In this document: piece by piece, positions 1 to 7,186 of the stretch
Position numbering within the stretch: position 1 is the stretch's first letter
How the letters are laid out: every line of letters begins with the position of its first letter
Assembly: GCA_002347095.1 (NCBI GenBank)
Contig: DDWZ01000020.1
Location: forward strand, 1-47,239
Source of the DNA: Desulfobulbaceae bacterium UBA2273
GTDB taxonomy: Bacteria; Desulfobacterota; Desulfobulbia; Desulfobulbales; Desulfurivibrionaceae
Reading direction: 5' to 3'
Length of the DNA: 47,239 nucleotides
The notes under the pieces: model-generated
The model's input: the letters and a program-made list of their open reading frames with translations, nothing else
Told to the model about the DNA's origin: nothing
Databases searched by the model: none
Made by a program: the position numbers and the translations under genes

Positions 1-7
1 GAGTTTT

Positions 8-148
8 TCAACAGCCTGCTAATGATCTGAGTACGCTGGGAATATTCTTAAACTGCCTCCTGAATTTTTTGAAATATTTCTCAACATTATGACCATTGGC
101 GCCGAACTCCTCCACCAGCATCAGTTTAAAGAAGTCTTCTGTCTTCAT
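8..148 (-). CDS. small hypothetical ORF (46 aa) behind a palindromic leader
   Basis: A 46-codon reading frame runs from ATG at 148 to TGA at 8-10. The product begins MKTEDFFKLM, is rich in Lys, Phe and Arg (YFKKFRRQFK) and ends SLAGC. I recognise no domain and see no clear Shine-Dalgarno. What makes it worth listing is its upstream sequence: the 211 bp before it resemble the leader of the TIR gene at the other end of the window, and in both cases the similarity stops just before the start codon. The last bases, read on the plus strand as GAGTTTTTCAACAGCCTGC, are of a kind often seen at gene or element ends in this group, so the gene could be a truncated remnant. Whether it is expressed is uncertain. 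Confidence 0.35.
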   Translation of the reverse strand: MKTEDFFKLMLVEEFGANGHNVEKYFKKFRRQFKNIPSVLRSLAGC

Positions 149-153
149 ATGGA

Positions 154-364
154 TAGCAATATTATTGTCGAGTTAGCTCGAATTGAAATTCGACAGCCGT
201 TTTCTGTCTGTTAACTTGGGCGGAAATGGCTGGTTGGCGCTATTTTTTGCTTACATAGCTGCTTTTTTACCCCGTAGAGGGGCATTATATAGCCAGCTCT
301 ATAATGCCGACGAAAAATAGTCAGCATAGTATCTGTCTACCTGACAATAAGGAGCAATACAAGG
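154..364 (-). repeat. palindrome-rich leader, left copy (homologous to 45764-45978)
   Basis: Read on the minus strand, this segment aligns with the leader of the TIR gene. Counting by eye, the outer 35 bp (364 to 330) differ at about 5 positions and the next 45 bp at about 11. The middle is poorly conserved. The last 27 bp before the gene, with a CGAGCTAACTCGA palindrome and CAATAATATTG, differ at about 4. A perfect 9-bp inverted repeat (GGCATTATA/TATAATGCC, 281-308) lies inside. No protein-coding gene is supported in 149-485. Confidence 0.6.
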
Positions 365-440
365 AGTTTGTTCTTTCAAGACGGCGGGTTAGGGCGAAAA
401 ATGATCGCCTTTTTGGCCTGGATGATGAGGGATATTCACA

Positions 441-474
441 AAAAAAAGGGTCAGCCGTATTCGGCTGACCCTTT
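441..474 (-). terminator. rho-independent terminator of tRNA-Cys
   Basis: A perfect 13-bp stem (AAAGGGTCAGCCG, 445-457, with CGGCTGACCCTTT, 462-474) has a 4-nt loop. On the minus strand it is followed by a run of T from the A-tract at 441-447. It lies 11 bp beyond the 3' end of the minus-strand tRNA gene. Confidence 0.85.
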
Positions 475-485
475 CTGATTTTTAC

Positions 486-560
486 TGGAGGCGGCGAGCG
501 GATTTGAACCGCTGAATAATGGTTTTGCAGACCACTGCCTTACCACTTGGCTACGCCGCC
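486..560 (-). tRNA. tRNA-Cys (GCA anticodon)
   Basis: The minus strand folds as a 75-nt tRNA with encoded CCA. The acceptor stem pairs GGCGGCG with CGCCGCC and the discriminator base is T (U in RNA), as usual for tRNA-Cys. The anticodon loop CTGCAAA holds GCA, and the T loop reads TTCGAAT. A terminator follows directly. Confidence 0.95.
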
Positions 561-770
561 TTTTTTGGTGGGGGCAATCTTAAACGCAGATCGTTTTTTT
601 GACAAGGAAAAATGTGCGGGCTGCGCCGGTCTGCGGCAGGCAAGGAAAAAGGGGGGAAAGCCCCCGCCGGGCAGGGTGATCCGTTGCCCTTTTTCATCGG
701 CTGGGGTATGGTGTTTTCTCGGCAAGAGGGGTGAAACCCTCATAGATTATCCCTTACCCGTACCCTGACC

Positions 771-1508
771 GTGACTGCCAATACCCTTTCCCCAACATCG
801 CAACCGGACTTGCACCTGCTTGAGGAAAGCCTCGGCTACCAGTTCCGGGACCGCGCCCATCTGCACAAGGCCATGATTCACAGCTCCCACGCCTTTGAAC
901 AGGGGAGGCAGACGCAGAAGGACAACGAGACCCTGGAGTTTTTGGGGGATGCAGTGATTGATCTCGCGGTGGGCTATGCGCTTTTTCGCCATTTTCCGGA
1001 GATGCGGGAGGGCGATCTTACCCGGCTGCGGGCGGCCCTGGTCAACGAGCGGCATCTGGCCCGGATGGCAAGGGATCTTGCGCTGGGCACATATCTGCTG
1101 CTGGGCAAGGGCGAGGATACCAATCTAGGCAGGGAAAAGGCCTCCATCCTCTCCTGCGCCTTTGAGGCCGTGGCCGGAGCTATTTTTCTTGATGGCGGCT
1201 ACCCTGCGGCTGCCGAATTTGTCGAACGTCATTTTACCCCCTGGTTTGAAGACCGCCAGCAGGCCATGTTTCTGGCCGACGCCAAAAGTTCGCTCCAGGA
1301 GCTTCTGCAGGAGCGGTTCAACGAGGGGCCCCGCTATGTGCTGGAGGGGGATGAAGGTCCGGACCATAACAAGACCTTCCATGTCTCGGTTCGTTTCCGG
1401 GAGGATATCCTCGGCCAGGGCAGCGCCCGCAGCAAGAAGGAGGCGGAGCAGGAGGCCGCGGCCATGGCGCTTAAAAATCTTGCCGGGCCAACGCAGGCCG
1501 ACAAGTGA
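771..1508 (+). CDS. rnc: ribonuclease III
   Basis: Endoribonuclease that cuts double-stranded RNA in rRNA and mRNA processing. The 245-aa length is typical. The family signature NETLEFLGDAV is at residues 52-62 and carries catalytic acidic residues. A second acidic motif (FEAVAGAIFLD) follows, and a C-terminal double-stranded RNA binding domain runs from about residue 168 (AKSSLQELLQ) to the GSARSKKEAEQEAA helix near the end. The start is GTG, and no in-frame ATG lies upstream of the conserved region. The radical SAM gene begins 6 nt after the stop, so the two are probably cotranscribed. Confidence 0.95.
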   Translation: MTANTLSPTSQPDLHLLEESLGYQFRDRAHLHKAMIHSSHAFEQGRQTQKDNETLEFLGDAVIDLAVGYALFRHFPEMREGDLTRLRAALVNERHLARMARDLALGTYLLLGKGEDTNLGREKASILSCAFEAVAGAIFLDGGYPAAAEFVERHFTPWFEDRQQAMFLADAKSSLQELLQERFNEGPRYVLEGDEGPDHNKTFHVSVRFREDILGQGSARSKKEAEQEAAAMALKNLAGPTQADK

Positions 1509-1514
1509 GCTGTT

Positions 1515-2564
1515 GTGTCTGAGCGCATTTTTCCTAAACCCATGCCAGCCCCCTTTGTCATCCCCGTTTTCATCGCCCATCAGGGCTGTCCCCATCAATG
1601 CCTGTTCTGCAATCAGCGCAGTATCACCGGTGCGCCGGAGGGCATGGTCACCGCCCGCGAGGTGGAGGAGATCATCCGTGCTCAGCTTGCCTGGCCCCGC
1701 CGTCATCCCGAGGCGAGGGTGCAGGTGGCCTTTTACGGGGGCAGCTTCACCGGGCTTGCCCTGGAGCGGCAGCGGGAGTTGCTTGGGGCGGCGCAGCCGT
1801 TTTTGGCCTCGGGCCAGGTTCGGGAGCTGCGGCTTTCCACCCGCCCGGATTATGTGACTCCTCAGATCGCGGGATTTCTGCGGGAGCAGGGGGTGGGTAT
1901 CGTGGAACTGGGCGCCCAGTCGTTGGATGATGGGGTGCTTGCGGCCAGCGGCCGGGGGCACACCGCGGCCCAGGTGCGGACGGCGGTTGCCTGCCTGAAG
2001 GAGACGGGCATCCGGGTGGGGCTCCAGCTTATGCTCGGCCTGCCAGGCGACACAACGGCCACGGCCCTGGCCAGCGCTCGCCGGGCGGCAGCGCTTGGCC
2101 CGGATATGGTTCGGCTCTACCCCTGTCTGGTTATCGAGGGCAGTTCGCTGGCCGAGCTGTACCGTCAGGGGGAATATCAGCCCCAGAGCCTGTCCCGGGC
2201 CGTGGTCCTGGCTGGTCGGCTCTGGACCATTTTCAAGGAGCAGGGGATTCCCGTGGTGCGCATGGGGTTGCAACCCTCCCCCTCCCTGGAAAAAACCGTG
2301 CTGGCCGGGCCGTACCATCCGGCCTTTGGCGAGCTGGTGCTTTCCCGGCTTTTTTTCAACCGGGTCCGTGCCTTGCTCTCCGCCCGTCCGGCCCAACAGC
2401 CCCACCGTTTGTGTCTCGCCAAGGCGGACGAATCCATCTATCGAGGGAAGGACAACGGGAACGTCAAGCGGCTTGCCGCCTTGGGGCTTCTTGAGGGGGT
2501 GGAAACGGTGTTCAGCGCCAGTCAGCCTCGGCAGAGTGTGGTGTTGACTTCGGTTGATTCGTAG
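1515..2564 (+). CDS. radical SAM protein (Elp3/MiaB/NifB-like core)
   Basis: A 349-aa radical SAM enzyme. The cluster-binding motif is CX3CX2C at C25, C29 and C32 (GCPHQCLFCNQ). The glycine-rich SAM-binding stretch AFYGGSFTG follows about 45 residues later, and VELGAQSLDDGVL and GLQLMLGLPGD match the barrel strands of the Elp3/HemN-like group. The substrate cannot be told from the sequence. There is no acetyltransferase domain, so this is not full-length Elp3. The start is GTG 6 nt after rnc. Closest relatives are usually annotated only as radical SAM proteins. Confidence 0.85.
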   Translation: MSERIFPKPMPAPFVIPVFIAHQGCPHQCLFCNQRSITGAPEGMVTAREVEEIIRAQLAWPRRHPEARVQVAFYGGSFTGLALERQRELLGAAQPFLASGQVRELRLSTRPDYVTPQIAGFLREQGVGIVELGAQSLDDGVLAASGRGHTAAQVRTAVACLKETGIRVGLQLMLGLPGDTTATALASARRAAALGPDMVRLYPCLVIEGSSLAELYRQGEYQPQSLSRAVVLAGRLWTIFKEQGIPVVRMGLQPSPSLEKTVLAGPYHPAFGELVLSRLFFNRVRALLSARPAQQPHRLCLAKADESIYRGKDNGNVKRLAALGLLEGVETVFSASQPRQSVVLTSVDS

Positions 2565-2618
2565 ATCTTTGCGGCGGTTGTGTTTCAGGCTGTTGTTATG
2601 AGCGGAACCATTTTTATA

Positions 2619-2721
2619 TCCCCCCTTTAGCAAAGGGGGGCAAGGGGGGATTTGCAAACGGACTCGTGCGATCCCGGTGTTTTTAAATCCCCCTCAATCC
2701 CCCTTTGCTAAAGGGGGAGGC
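2619..2721. repeat. two inverted copies of a C-rich hairpin repeat
   Basis: Two roughly 35-bp units in opposite orientation, each holding the hairpin CCCCCTTTGCTAAAGGGGG and a second C5 run. They lie downstream of the radical SAM gene and could pair into one larger hairpin. This resembles common REP/BIME-type intergenic repeats and may help end transcription between the convergent genes. Confidence 0.7.
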
Positions 2722-2795
2722 AAAGAATGCGGTTGCCCTGGACGGCTCATGGTGTAAAAAGGCGCAAGGCGTGATTTTTTACCTTTTACCTATGA

Positions 2796-2984
2796 TCAGG
2801 CCGAGGGCTTCTTGGCGCTAAAAAGCTGGCAATGGATGCCGGAGCTGGCAAAGACCACCATGGAAGGATACTGGAGGGATTTGAAGTTCAAAGCCCTGCA
2901 GCCGTAAGGGTGTGCCGGTTCGTAGGTGACGTAGAAGTGGAGGCAGGTCAGGCAATTCGGCCGCTCGCTGGTTGGGGAAGGCAT
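2796..2984 (-). CDS. small CxxC protein, often misnamed uracil-DNA glycosylase
   Basis: A 62-aa protein with CLTCLHFYVTYEPAHPYGC near its start, then FKSLQYPSMVV and SGIHCQLF. The pattern CxxC, HPYGC and a later Cys matches a widespread small, probably metal-binding family. Databases often label it uracil-DNA glycosylase, but it lacks the glycosylase fold and length. ATG at 2984 fits the conserved part better than the longer frame, which overlaps the upstream ATPase gene. It follows that gene by 10 nt on the same strand, so it is probably the last gene of a three-gene unit. Its function is unknown. Confidence 0.75.
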   Translation of the reverse strand: MPSPTSERPNCLTCLHFYVTYEPAHPYGCRALNFKSLQYPSMVVFASSGIHCQLFSAKKPSA

Positions 2985-2994
2985 CGGGTTTACC

Positions 2995-3663
2995 TCACGA
3001 AACAGGTGGGGGGCTGGGTTGGTGTGCTTCCGCTTCAAGGCCGCGCAGCAGAACGAAGCGGCCCAGCGGAGTAACCTGGCAGGGAAAGCTGCCCACGAAC
3101 AGGGGGTTGTCGCAGAGCCCGCCGGAAAGATAGAGTTTGGCAGGCGAACCGGCAAAGCGGTAGGCGTTGATGGCAATCCCCTTGACAAAGCGGGCCACCG
3201 CCTCGGCCACAGGCACCCCGGAGATCACCGCGTCGAAGATGTCGCTCATCCCCAAGACCCCGCAGGTCACGGAAAAAGTCTGCTCCGGCACCCGGAGATG
3301 GGCATAGTCCAGATCGTAGTACCGCTCCAACAGCTCGATGGTGAAGCCCATCGAGGCCCCGCATTCCGCATTCCATCCCATGTCCGCCAGCTTGCCGTTT
3401 GCATACCTGATGAACTTGATATCCCGGCTGCCGCAGTCCAGCAGCACATACTCCTCTTCTTGTGTCAAGGCCTCGCCGCCTCGGGCCAGGGCGATGAGTT
3501 CGTTGACGTAACGGTCGGCGAACCGTTTGCCGTTGTGGCCGGTGGCCAGATCCACCCGCGTCTCCCTGGGCAGCTCCTTGGTGGCGATGATGGTAGGCCT
3601 GGCCCCGGGCGCGTCGAGGTCGAGAAATTTGCAGTAGGAGGTGCCGAAGTCGCCCAGAATCAT
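2995..3663 (-). CDS. ASKHA-fold ATPase, BadF/activase-like
   Basis: A 222-aa protein with the layout of the BadF/BadG and hydroxyacyl-CoA dehydratase activase family, but with altered motifs. There is an N-terminal phosphate loop GDFGTSYCKF, a middle LLDCGSRDIKFI (compare DIGGQDSK in activases), NAECGASMGF (compare the Cys that binds the shared 4Fe-4S cluster) and LSGGLCDNPLF near the end. Known activases use ATP hydrolysis to drive electron transfer into a partner metalloenzyme, and a similar role here is an inference. The ATG overlaps the stop of the upstream gene (ATGA at 3660-3663), suggesting translational coupling. Confidence 0.7.
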   Translation of the reverse strand: MILGDFGTSYCKFLDLDAPGARPTIIATKELPRETRVDLATGHNGKRFADRYVNELIALARGGEALTQEEEYVLLDCGSRDIKFIRYANGKLADMGWNAECGASMGFTIELLERYYDLDYAHLRVPEQTFSVTCGVLGMSDIFDAVISGVPVAEAVARFVKGIAINAYRFAGSPAKLYLSGGLCDNPLFVGSFPCQVTPLGRFVLLRGLEAEAHQPSPPPVS

Positions 3664-4439
3664 GGTCGCACCCCGGAAAGTTCGAGAAAGGCCTGGACCT
3701 TGGCCCGGGCGCTGCTGGTGGTGTGCACATCCACATCCAGGTAGAGGGCGTGGGGATGTTTTTTCGCCAGATACCGGGCCAGCGCGGTTTTCGCGCAAAA
3801 GGACTGGGCAAAGAAAACCGTGGGCACCTCGGGGTTGAACTGACCCTCCAGCGCGTGGTCGGCCGGGGTCTTGTTTTCCATGCAGCGGGCCCAGCCATGG
3901 ATGTGGGTGGTGTCCGGGAACAGCCCGAGGATGGAGAAATCCCTGGGCGGCACCCCCCAGAAGCCGGCGGTGGGCGCACAGGGATCCGGCGGATTCTGGT
4001 AGGGGGCCGCGGATTTGACCCCGGCGGTGATGGCCAGCATCCGGTCGATGAGGGGCAGCCGGGCTTGGCAGAGTGGGGTGCCGAAGCTTGCGTTGTCCGT
4101 GTTTTTGGTGCAGATCACCGGAATGGGCAGGGTTTCGGCCAGGATCGTGGCCGTATGCAGGGCGCAGTCGCATTTGCCCGGGCCGGTATCCGCGTAGATG
4201 GCGTCCAGCTCAAGGTGCAGGGCATTGACCACGGCGGTGCGGAGGATGGCGCAGTACACCCGGGGCAGAAAGGGGCTGGCGGTTTCGAGATCCTCCCGGA
4301 CCAGGGGTTCGTCCAGATCATGGATAACCAAGCCGTGTTCGTTGGCCCCCCGGATTATCTCCAGGGGCGGAACGCCGATGATGCCGATCTTGCGGAAGCG
4401 GCTCATTATGGCGACTGAAGATGCGGGATCGAGGGTCAT
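3660..4439 (-). CDS. Cys-rich protein, partner of the ASKHA ATPase (unknown)
   Basis: A 259-aa protein I cannot assign. It has eight cysteines, including KCDC, VICTK, PLCQ, DPCAP, RCME and SFCAK, which suggests metal or cluster binding. The N-terminal region (FRKIGIIGVPPLEIIRG) looks like a beta-alpha nucleotide-type fold, and there is no signal peptide or membrane segment. It is translationally coupled to the ASKHA ATPase by an ATGA overlap, so the pair probably acts as one complex, in the manner of an activator and its redox partner. An alternative start is ATG at 4406. Neither start has a strong ribosome binding site. Confidence 0.6.
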   Translation of the reverse strand: MTLDPASSVAIMSRFRKIGIIGVPPLEIIRGANEHGLVIHDLDEPLVREDLETASPFLPRVYCAILRTAVVNALHLELDAIYADTGPGKCDCALHTATILAETLPIPVICTKNTDNASFGTPLCQARLPLIDRMLAITAGVKSAAPYQNPPDPCAPTAGFWGVPPRDFSILGLFPDTTHIHGWARCMENKTPADHALEGQFNPEVPTVFFAQSFCAKTALARYLAKKHPHALYLDVDVHTTSSARAKVQAFLELSGVRP

Positions 4440-4477
4440 ATTTTTAGGGTGTTACTGGTTGATGGATGTGCAACAAC

Positions 4478-4555
4478 GGCCATTCGGCAAGCTCAGGGTG
4501 AACGGATATTGTCTTAACATTGATATTCCGTTCGTGCTGAGCTTGTCGAAGCACC
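4478..4555. repeat. inverted repeat (GAGCTTGTCGAAG type)
   Basis: Arms of about 29 bp (GGCCATTCGGCAAGCTCAGG... and ...GCTGAGCTTGTCGAAGCACC) flank a short spacer. The sequence belongs to a common dispersed bacterial repeat. It lies between lptG and the Cys-rich protein gene and may act as a terminator-like hairpin for lptG. Confidence 0.7.
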
Positions 4556-4593
4556 TGTTCGTTTGCAGGAAATTTCGACTTTGTGCGACGCCA

Positions 4594-5670
4594 TCACTGG
4601 TTATATTTTTTCAGCAGAAAGCAGCCAATCCCGATGGTCAGCACATGGATGGACCAGGAGGCGATGCCCGGCGGCAGGGTGGCGGTCTTGGCCAGGGACT
4701 GGGTGGCGCTCCAGCCGCCCCAGGCGGCAAAGGCCAGACCGCAGCTCACCGGGATGGCCAGGGCCAGATCGCGGCCCTTGGTTTTATGCACCGCGAGCAG
4801 TACCGGAATTCCCAGCAGGAGCAGGGGGATGCCCAGGAAGGCGTAGGAGAGGCGGCGGTGGAATTCCACCAGCGATTCTTGGTGGGAAACCTTGCTGTCC
4901 ATGGCCTGCCGCAGGAGCTTGCTGTATGAGATTTCTTCGATTTTGTAAGTCGGGACAAAGAATTCTTCCGGCGCTTCGGCAAAGGCAGGGGTGAGGGTCT
5001 GGAAAAGCGTTACCGAAAAGGCGCCATTGTCGGTGCGGGTTTTCTGCTGGCCGTTTGTGAGCTGCCAGGCTCCGTCTGCCCAGGTGGCGCTTTCGGCGGT
5101 GAGCAAGGTTGTCAGGCCGCGCTCTCCGTCATAGGCGGCAAAGGAGAAGTTTAAGAACTCGTTTTTTCCGGGATTGGGGCGGACAAAGGAAAAGATTCCC
5201 TCGGCGCCGCGAAAATAGGTGCGCCCGTCCCGGATGATGCCCTTGGGGATCTGTTTGTTGACCTCTTCGTACCAGATCCGGTTGGTTGCCGCGGTGGTGG
5301 CGGGCAGGACCCATTGGCCGATGGCCAAGGTCAGCAGGGTGAACAGGGCTGCCGCCACCAGCAGGGGGCGGATGATGCGGATAACGCTGATCCCGCTGGC
5401 CATGAGGGCCATGAATTCAAAATGCTGGTTGAGGATGCCTAAAGTGATGACCCCGGCCAGCAGGATACAAACCGGGATCAATTGGACATACATGAACGGC
5501 AGCTTGAGCAGCAGGTACTTGATTGCCAAGCCGATGGTTTTTTTTGCTTCCAGGAAATTGTCCATCCGCTCGAAAAAATCAACCAGCAGGTAGATGGCGA
5601 TCAAGGAGCAGATGACCAGGGCCAGGTTCTTGGCGAACTGGGCTATGAGATAGCGGTCCAGCAGCTTCAT
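4594..5670 (-). CDS. lptG: LPS export ABC transporter permease LptG
   Basis: A 358-aa inner-membrane permease of the LptB2FG complex, which extracts LPS from the membrane and passes it to LptC. It has the YjgP/YjgQ layout: N-terminal MKLLDRYLIAQFAKNL, three membrane segments, a periplasmic beta-jellyroll domain (about 130-270) and three C-terminal membrane segments ending CFLLKKYNQ. The ATG overlaps the stop of lptF (ATGA, 5667-5670), which is usual for this pair. Confidence 0.92.
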   Translation of the reverse strand: MKLLDRYLIAQFAKNLALVICSLIAIYLLVDFFERMDNFLEAKKTIGLAIKYLLLKLPFMYVQLIPVCILLAGVITLGILNQHFEFMALMASGISVIRIIRPLLVAAALFTLLTLAIGQWVLPATTAATNRIWYEEVNKQIPKGIIRDGRTYFRGAEGIFSFVRPNPGKNEFLNFSFAAYDGERGLTTLLTAESATWADGAWQLTNGQQKTRTDNGAFSVTLFQTLTPAFAEAPEEFFVPTYKIEEISYSKLLRQAMDSKVSHQESLVEFHRRLSYAFLGIPLLLLGIPVLLAVHKTKGRDLALAIPVSCGLAFAAWGGWSATQSLAKTATLPPGIASWSIHVLTIGIGCFLLKKYNQ

Positions 5671-6860
5671 GGCCGTTTTTCTCCGTTTTTGATTCCCGGC
5701 AGCCTGGCCAGCAGGGCAAGGGCCGTATCGCTCAACCGGGCAAGGAAGAGCGGGGTGATTTCCCGTGCCACCTGACGGGTGAGCATAATGGTGAAAAGAG
5801 CGATCAGGATATTGGAGAGCCAGATGCCGGCCGCCACGGGCAGATGGCCGCTTTCGGCAATGGTCCGGCCCGCGGTGAACAGGATGTAGTAGATGACAAA
5901 AAGCAGCAGGCCCAGCGGCACGCCCAGCGGTCTGCGGCCGGGCCTGGCCAGCATGGCCAGGGGCAGCCCCAGGATGGTCAGGATGAAGCCGCCCACCGGC
6001 AGGGCCATGCGGGTATGATACTCAATGAGCATGCTCAGGCCGAGGGGACTTTTCGGGCCATGGGTTGCCACCTGTTCCAGCAACTGTTTCTGGTTCAGGC
6101 CGTTCTTGCCGACCTCGGTAACGGAGGTGCCGCCGATTTCCGTCGGCGTCTTGATGGGCAGGTTGACCTGATAGCGGTCAAAGCGGATGGTTTGGGTGAT
6201 ATCCTTGCTGGCGCGGTGCAGGGTGCCGTCCGTCAGGGTAAGACTGATCAGCATGTTTTCCGGCTGGGCGGTGAGTCTGCCGGTTTTGGCGACAATGGTG
6301 AGAGGCGCGTCGCCGTGGCGCATGTCCGAGACGTACACTCCCTGCCATTGCCGGGTTTCGTGGTCCACTGCATCGATATACAGCACCACATTGGAGATGC
6401 CTTCGCTGAACTGCCCGGGCTGGATGCCCTTATCGATTTTTTCCTGGGCCATCTGTAAAAAAAGCGATTTCATGGCCAGGGTGCCCTGGGGAATCAGGGT
6501 GACCGCGGAAAAATAGGTGAGCAGGGAGGTGGACAGGGCGATGACGATCACCGGCGGCAGCAAGCGGAGCAGCCCGATGCCCGTGGCCTTCAGGGCCATG
6601 ATCTCGTTGTCGTTCACCATCCGGGTCATGGCGACGATGACCGCGGTCATGCTGGCCATGGGGATGGAAAACATCATCAGCTTGGGCAGCATGTAGGCGC
6701 AGAGGCGGAGAAAATCGCCGGTCCCGACGCCGAAGTCGAAGATCACGTTGAGCAGGGGGACAAGCCTGCCCAGAAAGAGGATGGCGTTGATGATGAGAAA
6801 GCTGGCAAAAAACGGGGCCAGGATTTCGGTGGCGATATAGATATAGAGCAATACGGGCAT
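5667..6860 (-). CDS. lptF: LPS export ABC transporter permease LptF
   Basis: A 397-aa permease, partner of LptG. N-terminal MPVLLYIYIATEILAPF leads into the first membrane segment. MVNDNEIMALKATGI is the conserved coupling region, followed by a periplasmic domain and three more membrane segments. The frame stays open for 53 more codons upstream, but that part runs through a dispersed repeat and does not look like LptF, so ATG at 6860 is preferred. The start codon lies only 2 nt from the end of the repeat stem, and there is no standard ribosome binding site outside it. Confidence 0.9.
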   Translation of the reverse strand: MPVLLYIYIATEILAPFFASFLIINAILFLGRLVPLLNVIFDFGVGTGDFLRLCAYMLPKLMMFSIPMASMTAVIVAMTRMVNDNEIMALKATGIGLLRLLPPVIVIALSTSLLTYFSAVTLIPQGTLAMKSLFLQMAQEKIDKGIQPGQFSEGISNVVLYIDAVDHETRQWQGVYVSDMRHGDAPLTIVAKTGRLTAQPENMLISLTLTDGTLHRASKDITQTIRFDRYQVNLPIKTPTEIGGTSVTEVGKNGLNQKQLLEQVATHGPKSPLGLSMLIEYHTRMALPVGGFILTILGLPLAMLARPGRRPLGVPLGLLLFVIYYILFTAGRTIAESGHLPVAAGIWLSNILIALFTIMLTRQVAREITPLFLARLSDTALALLARLPGIKNGEKRP

Positions 6861-6862
6861 GT

Positions 6863-6971
6863 TGTGACTGTCCAGCAGCACCGCATCTGCTTTGTTATCG
6901 GCCTGAACGCATACCGATTGTATAGCTCTCAGGCCTCTGTCGCGCATATGCGGCACTGCTGAACAGTCACA
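6863..6971 (-). repeat. dispersed structured palindromic element, copy 1
   Basis: 24-bp arms (6863-6886 and 6948-6971) enclose a core. On the minus strand the core carries a 7-bp stem GGCCTGA/TCAGGCC capped by a GC-AUAC hairpin, with GCAGATGC before the closing arm. The three arm mismatches are all G-U if the minus strand is the RNA. Copies 2 and 3 are at 9881 and 34988. This copy ends 2 nt before the lptF start codon and would hold any ribosome binding site in its stem. Confidence 0.8.
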
Positions 6972-7186
6972 GGTCTGAGGCCATTCGTAATTTCTGCCCC
7001 TGCTCTGGCTCTTTACCATTGCCTCTGTCGGACGTCAAGCCCGCCGGTGATGACGCTTCCCTTGATGTGGGTGCTGCCAGGGCAGGGGCGGCACATTTTT
7101 TTAGGGACTTTTCCCAGCAGGCGACATAGTATATCGGACAGGATGCAGTTGTCCATCATGAAGAATCTTTACGGAGTTGCCCGTTT

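Noticed and set aside
304..468. 54-codon plus-strand ORF (MPTKNSQH..., with ICLPDNKEQYKEF) near the left edge
   Set aside because: It runs antisense through the left leader copy and into the tRNA terminator, has no ribosome binding site, and its partner frame in the right copy is cut by a stop. The shared ICLPD peptide is explained by DNA-level homology of the leader.
1125..2657. 510-codon minus-strand ORF
   Set aside because: It lies antisense to rnc and the radical SAM gene, is rich in Pro, Gly and Arg, and has no recognisable domain; it is a shadow of GC-rich coding DNA.
6861..7019. Longer LptF with 53 extra N-terminal residues
   Set aside because: The extension is a translation of the dispersed repeat. 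The conserved LptF start is at 6860.
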